Shown: piece after piece, positions 5,409-6,144 of the stretch
How the letters are laid out: each line of letters begins with the position of its first letter
Position numbering within the stretch: the stretch's first letter is position 1
NCBI GenBank assembly: GCA_964625225.1
Contig: CAZVAR010000180.1
Coordinates: forward strand, 1 to 6,144
DNA length: 6,144 bases
Source: CAZVAR01 sp964625225
GTDB lineage: Bacteria > Pseudomonadota > Alphaproteobacteria > JAJUGE01
Reading direction: 5' to 3'
Translations under genes and position numbers: made by a program
The notes under the pieces: model-generated
Database searches by the model: none
The model's input: only the letters and a program-made list of their open reading frames with translations
Told to the model about the DNA's origin: nothing

Positions 5409-6144
5409 TCATCCGAGCTTCCGGCGCAACGTCTCGTTCACCAGCTTCGGATTGGCCTTGCCGCTGGTGGCCTTCATCACCTGCCCGACGAAGAAGCCGA
5501 ACAGCTTGTCCTTGCCGGACCGGTACTCCGCGACCTTGTCCGCCTCGCGTGCGAGCACGTCGTCGATCACGGCTTCGATCGCTCCGGTATCGGTGATCTG
5601 CCGCAGGCCTTTGTCCTCGATGATGGCATCGGCGGTCTTGCCGGTTTCCCACATCGCTTCGAACACTTCCTTCGCCAGGCGCCCGGAGATCGTGTTGTCG
5701 GCGATGCGGTCGAGCAGGCCGCCCAGCCGCTCCGCCGTGACGGGCGCCTCGGTGAGGCTCTTGCCGGATCTGTTGAGGAAGGCGAAGAAGTCGCCGGTGA
5801 CCCAGTTCGCGGCGATCTTGCCGTCTCGACCCTTCGCGACCGCCTCGAAGAAGTCGGCGGAGTCCCGGTCCGCGACCAGCACTCCGGCATCGTAGGGCGT
5901 GAGGCCGTATTCGGCCACGAAGCGCGCCTTCTTGGCGTCCGGCAGTTCGGGCATGTCGCGGCGGATCGCCTCGACCCAGGCCTCTTCGAGCTCGAGCGGC
6001 AGCAGGTCCGGATCCGGGAAGTAACGATAGTCGTGCGCTTCCTCCTTGGAGCGCATCGAGCGCGTCTCGCCGCGAGCGGGATCGAACAGGCGGGTCTCAT
6101 GGTCGATCACGCCACCGTCCTCGAGGATCTCGATCTGCCGGCGC
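5409..6144 (-). CDS. gatB: Aspartyl/glutamyl-tRNA(Asn/Gln) amidotransferase subunit B, C-terminal half (partial)
   Basis: The frame runs in from beyond the right edge and stops at a TGA (5409-5411), giving the last 244 residues; full GatB is normally about 480. It starts inside RRQIEILEDGGVIDHETR, then TRSMRSKEEAHDYRYFPDPD, both signature stretches of the GatB core. The helical region with MPELPDAKKARFV and the YqeY-like tail domain follow, ending with GFFVGQVMKATSGKANP and the terminal helix VNETLRRKLG. Family knowledge: GatB binds misacylated Glu-tRNA(Gln) or Asp-tRNA(Asn) and activates the acyl group with ATP, while GatA supplies ammonia and GatC bridges them; the tail domain contacts the tRNA elbow. 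Its presence implies that this organism makes Gln-tRNA and/or Asn-tRNA by transamidation, as is usual in alphaproteobacteria. An internal GTG at 6110 is not a real start because conserved residues continue upstream of it. Confidence 0.97.
   Translation of the reverse strand, partial: RRQIEILEDGGVIDHETRLFDPARGETRSMRSKEEAHDYRYFPDPDLLPLELEEAWVEAIRRDMPELPDAKKARFVAEYGLTPYDAGVLVADRDSADFFEAVAKGRDGKIAANWVTGDFFAFLNRSGKSLTEAPVTAERLGGLLDRIADNTISGRLAKEVFEAMWETGKTADAIIEDKGLRQITDTGAIEAVIDDVLAREADKVAEYRSGKDKLFGFFVGQVMKATSGKANPKLVNETLRRKLG

Noticed and set aside
4003..5895. A 630-codon rightward open frame across the end of gatB, the aldolase-like gene and the start of pgk
   Set aside because: It is antisense to three genes with clear family signatures, crosses their intergenic gaps, and its translation is Arg/Gly/Ala-rich with no recognisable motif. 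Long antisense frames are common in GC-rich codon-biased DNA.
1..6144. Search for CRISPR arrays, tRNA/rRNA genes, insertion sequences and phage or defence genes
   Set aside because: No spaced direct repeats, cloverleaf-like segments, transposase motifs or terminal inverted repeats were seen. Nearly all of the sequence is accounted for by the listed genes.

Overview
The window is high-GC DNA (by eye, mid to high 60s percent G+C) from a bacterial chromosome. It most likely comes from an alphaproteobacterium of a Rhodospirillales-like lineage. Three things support this: the almost exclusively alphaproteobacterial DUF2336 protein, a perfect CtrA-type box (TTAA-N7-TTAA) in the only sizeable divergent intergenic region, and the order ftsY followed by an SMR transporter gene. 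Genes are dense with short or overlapping junctions, and I see no mobile element, tRNA, rRNA or CRISPR. This is mostly core-genome territory.

Left part (1-1325). The last 48 codons of ftsY (SRP receptor) read rightward into a small multidrug resistance (SMR, EmrE-like) transporter gene. That gene converges, with a 26-base overlap, on a leftward Nudix hydrolase gene. Upstream of the Nudix gene on the same strand is a short Ala/Pro-rich ORF of 74 codons, probably in the same transcript.

Middle (1326-2624). A 228-base gap between the divergent starts of the short ORF (1292) and a DUF2336 gene (1521) carries the CtrA-like site at 1359-1373. The DUF2336 protein is a predicted all-helical soluble protein of unknown biochemical function.

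Right part (2621-6144), all leftward. In transcription order it holds the C-terminal half of gatB (tRNA-dependent amidotransferase), a divergent DapA/NAL-superfamily aldolase-like gene, pgk (phosphoglycerate kinase) with a strong ribosome binding site and a candidate promoter, and a small cyclophilin-like (TM1367-type) gene. The ribosome binding site of that last gene is formed by the last codons of pgk. Its stop interlocks with the stop of the convergent DUF2336 gene.

The genes do not form one pathway; they are housekeeping genes (protein targeting, tRNA amidation, glycolysis) with small accessory genes packed between them. The points most worth a second look are the CtrA-like box in the divergent promoter region, the aldolase-like protein that keeps its Schiff-base lysine but has lost other family catalytic residues, the translational coupling of a cyclophilin-fold protein to pgk, and the short Ala/Pro-rich ORF with a distinctive C-terminal tail. 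I found no clearly new multi-gene system.
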